NCBI RefSeq assembly: GCF_037126285.1
Contig: NZ_CP147012.1
Coordinates: forward strand, 372,001 to 436,000
DNA from: Bernardetia sp. MNP-M8
GTDB lineage: Bacteria > Bacteroidota > Bacteroidia > Cytophagales > Bernardetiaceae
Reading direction: 5' to 3'
Length of the DNA stretch: 64,000 nucleotides
The translations under genes and the position numbers were made by a program. Each line of letters starts with the position of its first letter. The first letter of the stretch is position 1. The notes under the pieces are model-generated. The model was not told where the DNA came from. It did no database searches and worked only from the letters and a program-made list of their open reading frames with translations. Shown here one piece after another: positions 61,241-64,000 of the stretch.

Positions 61241-64000
61241 ATGGATGATAATATAAAAGAAGTTGAAAGACGTATTGAAGAGAATTTGACAAACAAAAAG
61301 GTTGAATTAGATTTGTCTGGGTTTGGACTCAAAGGGACAGAAAGTATTTTACACGAACTATGTAATGCTAAACATTTGAAATTCATTGATATATCAGAAA
61401 ATGAACTATCAGATATTTCATTTATTCAAAATCTTAATTGGTTAGAACAAATTAATTTTGAATCAAATAGAATAAAAGATTTTTCAGCCTTATCCAATAT
61501 CAATGGATTGAAAGGTCTAGACATCAGTTCTAACCCTGTGTTGAACTACTCTTTTTTAAAAAAACATTCAGGATTAGAACAATTGTATTGTACCAATAAT
61601 AAAGTATTAAATATTCGTTTCTTAGAAGGTTTAAAAAAAATTGAAGTTCTTTCTTTAGGTTGTAGTATTGGATTTAACGGAAGGATTATTAATTATGAAG
61701 TAATAGAATGTTTGAATGAACTAAAGAACCTTTCTCTAATTATTGGAAGCATTGAAGATATTAATTTCTTAAAAGGGTTAACAAAATTAGAAGAAATTGA
61801 TCTAACATTAAATAATATATGCGATATTTCTCCTTTAAGCAATTTAAAATTATTGAGAAAAGTCCATATGGCTCACAACCAAATAAATAATATTGCTCCA
61901 TTAGAAGAATTAAAAAATATAGAAGATCTCAATTTAGCAGTTAATAGCATAAAGAATATTTTTCCTCTGCAAAAATTAATCAAAATCAAGTTATTAGATT
62001 TAGGTTTGAATGAAATTGAGGATATATCTGTATTAAAAGGGTTAAGCAACATAAAACAATTAAATATTGCTCATAATCCTGTAAATAATATTGCAGTCCT
62101 ATCTAATTTACATACTTTAAAAGTTCTTGATATTACAGAAAACGATATAAAAGATAGCATGTTCTTGAGTAAATTAAAAAAAATAGAAGAACTTAGTATT
62201 GGTAAAAATGCTAGTACAATATCTCTTTTTATAAGAAAAAATAAAAACCTTAAAAAACTTAAAATAAGCTTTACAAATATAGAAGATGTTGAATTCATCA
62301 AAAATCATGATAAATTAGAAAGTATAAGCTTGGAGCTTAACAATTTAAAAGACATCTCTTTTTTAGAAGATCTAAAATATTTAAAAAATGTAAGTTTAGC
62401 TTATAATGAAATAGATAAAGTAGATTCTCTACTTAAACTATCTAGCATTTCAAAATTAGATTTATCAAGCAACAGAATAGATTATATTCCTATTTCTTTT
62501 CTAGATAATTTTGATAATCTAAAAGAATTATATTTGAAAGATAACCCAATAAAAAATATCCCAAAAGAAATATTTGATAAAGATGAAAATGTATTAGAAG
62601 AAGTAAAAAACTACCTAAAATCTATAGAAAAAGAAGAAGACCGAAAAGAACTCAATGAAGCCAAACTAATTTTTGTAGGAGTAGGAGAAGTAGGAAAAAC
62701 AGAGCTTTCAGAAGCATTAAGTGAAACAGAATATAAATTTGAAGGAGGTAGAAAGTTTACAAAAGGTATTCGTATAAAACCTTGGCAGTTAGTAGATTGT
62801 AAGCGAGAAGAACAAAAAATAGATTTTATAGCTCATATTTGGGATTTTGCAGGACAGGAAATAAACTATGGCACACATCAGTTTTTTCTTACCAAAAATT
62901 CAATTTATGTTTTTGTATGGGAAACTCGTAAGGGAGAAGATCAATCAAAATTTGCGTATTGGCTGCGTATTGTATCGCTACTTTCCAAAAATGCGCCTAT
63001 TTTGGTCGTTCAAAATAAAATAGATGAAATAGTAAGCGAAGTAAATCAAAAACAATGGAAAGAACAGTTTCCTAATATTGTGGGTTTTTATAAAACGTCT
63101 TGTAAGGAAGGTACAGGCATTGATGCGCTACGAACAGAGATACAAAACCAGCTTTTGCAGCTTCCACACACTAGAGAAATTTGGAATAAATACAGAGTTG
63201 CTGTACGTGATGAGCTTGTAGAAATGAGTAAAGAAACTGATTATATTAGCTACAAAGACTATTTGAAAGTCTGTGAAAAACATACAGTTTCAAAAGAAGA
63301 TGCGTCATTTTTGAGCGACCAACTTCATAACATTGGTTCTGTACTTCATTTCTCGGAAGAAGCAAGATTAAAAAATACTGTTGTTCTCAATTCAGAATGG
63401 GTAACTGATGCAGCTTATTTGCTTTTAGACACCAAAAAAGTAACAAACGGACGTTTTGATTTTGATAATTTGGATACGATTTGGAGTGATGAGCGTTTTG
63501 ATGAAAAGCATGAGTTTTTGATAAATCTAATAGAGAAGTTCGAACTCATTTTTAAGCTCAATGAAGCCGATGTATATATCGTTCCTGAAGGTTTGCCAGT
63601 AGAAGAACCAATAGGTGTAGCAGAAATAAAACCTACTTTTGAAAACGAAAAAACTAAATATTTGCGTTTTGAATATCATTATCCTTTTATGCCAAAGGGA
63701 ATTTTGAGTCGTTTTATTTGTCGTCTGCACGAAAATATTTTTAAAGAGTATTTTTGGAAAAATGGCGTTGTGCTTGTTTTGGAAGCTAATAAAAAAGAAA
63801 CGTTTGCAAAAGTAATTTTGAATGAAGTAGAAAATCCAAAAACAATAAAAATAGAAGTTTGGGGAAAACAAGCTGATAAACTTTTAGCTATCATTCGCAG
63901 AAATATAGACCATATTCATAGCAAGTTTGAAGAGCTAGAGATTTTTCAGAAAATTCCTTGTGTTTGTGTGGATTGTAAAGATGCTTCAAAACCTCATTTT
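61241..64000 (+). CDS. LRR-Roc-COR (Roco) GTPase, 3' end outside window
   Basis: The frame is open from the ATG at 61241 to the last base, 920 codons without a stop. Residues about 40-455 are leucine-rich repeats of 21-22 residues in the SDS22/internalin style (for example LEEIDLTLNNICDISPLSNL). The Roc GTPase follows: G1 GVGEVGKT at 480-487, switch II DFAGQE at 535-540, and NKID near 588 for base recognition. A COR domain then runs to the window edge. Roco proteins dimerise through COR and cycle with GTP; LRRK2 is the human member. The bacterial partner is not known. The start has an A-rich leader, as usual here. A minus-strand ORF at 62071-62301 is a shadow. Confidence 0.9.
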   Translation, partial: MDDNIKEVERRIEENLTNKKVELDLSGFGLKGTESILHELCNAKHLKFIDISENELSDISFIQNLNWLEQINFESNRIKDFSALSNINGLKGLDISSNPVLNYSFLKKHSGLEQLYCTNNKVLNIRFLEGLKKIEVLSLGCSIGFNGRIINYEVIECLNELKNLSLIIGSIEDINFLKGLTKLEEIDLTLNNICDISPLSNLKLLRKVHMAHNQINNIAPLEELKNIEDLNLAVNSIKNIFPLQKLIKIKLLDLGLNEIEDISVLKGLSNIKQLNIAHNPVNNIAVLSNLHTLKVLDITENDIKDSMFLSKLKKIEELSIGKNASTISLFIRKNKNLKKLKISFTNIEDVEFIKNHDKLESISLELNNLKDISFLEDLKYLKNVSLAYNEIDKVDSLLKLSSISKLDLSSNRIDYIPISFLDNFDNLKELYLKDNPIKNIPKEIFDKDENVLEEVKNYLKSIEKEEDRKELNEAKLIFVGVGEVGKTELSEALSETEYKFEGGRKFTKGIRIKPWQLVDCKREEQKIDFIAHIWDFAGQEINYGTHQFFLTKNSIYVFVWETRKGEDQSKFAYWLRIVSLLSKNAPILVVQNKIDEIVSEVNQKQWKEQFPNIVGFYKTSCKEGTGIDALRTEIQNQLLQLPHTREIWNKYRVAVRDELVEMSKETDYISYKDYLKVCEKHTVSKEDASFLSDQLHNIGSVLHFSEEARLKNTVVLNSEWVTDAAYLLLDTKKVTNGRFDFDNLDTIWSDERFDEKHEFLINLIEKFELIFKLNEADVYIVPEGLPVEEPIGVAEIKPTFENEKTKYLRFEYHYPFMPKGILSRFICRLHENIFKEYFWKNGVVLVLEANKKETFAKVILNEVENPKTIKIEVWGKQADKLLAIIRRNIDHIHSKFEELEIFQKIPCVCVDCKDASKPHF

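Noticed and set aside
62071-62301. 76-residue minus-strand ORF inside the Roco gene
   Set aside because: Antisense shadow of leucine-rich repeats.

Overview
The window is an A+T-rich chromosomal segment of a Bacteroidota bacterium, most likely of the Cytophagales type. The evidence is a TonB-dependent receptor with an N-terminal carboxypeptidase-like domain, DUF3575 and DUF3857 proteins, a Bacteroidota-type lanthipeptide leader, near-absent Shine-Dalgarno sequences, and promoter-like TAnnTTTG boxes at several genes. The species assignment is inference. Translation uses the standard bacterial code.

Layout. Positions 1-5000 are the end of an integrated element: a RadA/DnaB-like ATPase cut by the window edge, three fibre-like proteins that share a C-terminal domain, and a tyrosine recombinase. 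Positions 5006-5733 hold the most unusual stretch. It is a minus-strand array of tRNA-like genes interrupted in the anticodon arm by a small structured insert. Three more copies of the same RNA motif lie between them in circularly permuted form. All six copies keep the same single-stranded motifs around a 7-bp helix whose sequence differs in every copy but stays complementary (one copy has a single A-A mismatch). Removing 56 nt from one gene leaves a standard 73-nt tRNA-Pro(TGG).

Positions 5861-8568 carry an EamA transporter and rpoN. Positions 8739-15932 are a class I lanthipeptide operon on the minus strand: a promoter, a 58-residue precursor gene too short for most ORF callers, a decayed second precursor, an erythromycin-esterase-like protein, a luciferase-like monooxygenase, LanC and LanB. 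Positions 16293-20264 hold the carbamoyltransferase / DUF5989 / SxtJ set with a divergent SGNH-hydrolase membrane protein.

Positions 20441-26394 show a three-gene module (AraC-type regulator, DJ-1/PfpI protein, beta-lactamase-family hydrolase) between two copies of the guaA promoter and first codons, followed by intact guaA. A 177-bp MITE-like element, a DnaJ-TPR protein, and a 16-repeat CRISPR array with no cas genes in view come next, then purB and two adjacent inverted-repeat elements. From 31635 on the content is mostly housekeeping or membrane genes (DUF502, MarC, DUF3575, a lipoprotein, a GT39-like protein), an IS4-family insertion with a 9-bp target duplication, a thioredoxin, trpF, and a TPP riboswitch controlling a TonB receptor, which is therefore a probable thiamine-compound importer.

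Positions 41902-61000 are scattered single genes: an LRR lipoprotein, a phosphoesterase, a GNAT protein, GT2, a TPR-SpoIIE phosphatase, DUF58, a Na+/solute symporter, three small unknowns, a fused E1 dehydrogenase, DUF3857, a CBS protein, an alpha/beta hydrolase, a zinc peptidase and Kbl. The right edge cuts a long LRR-Roc-COR (Roco) GTPase. Several families of short palindromic repeats recur between genes across the window.
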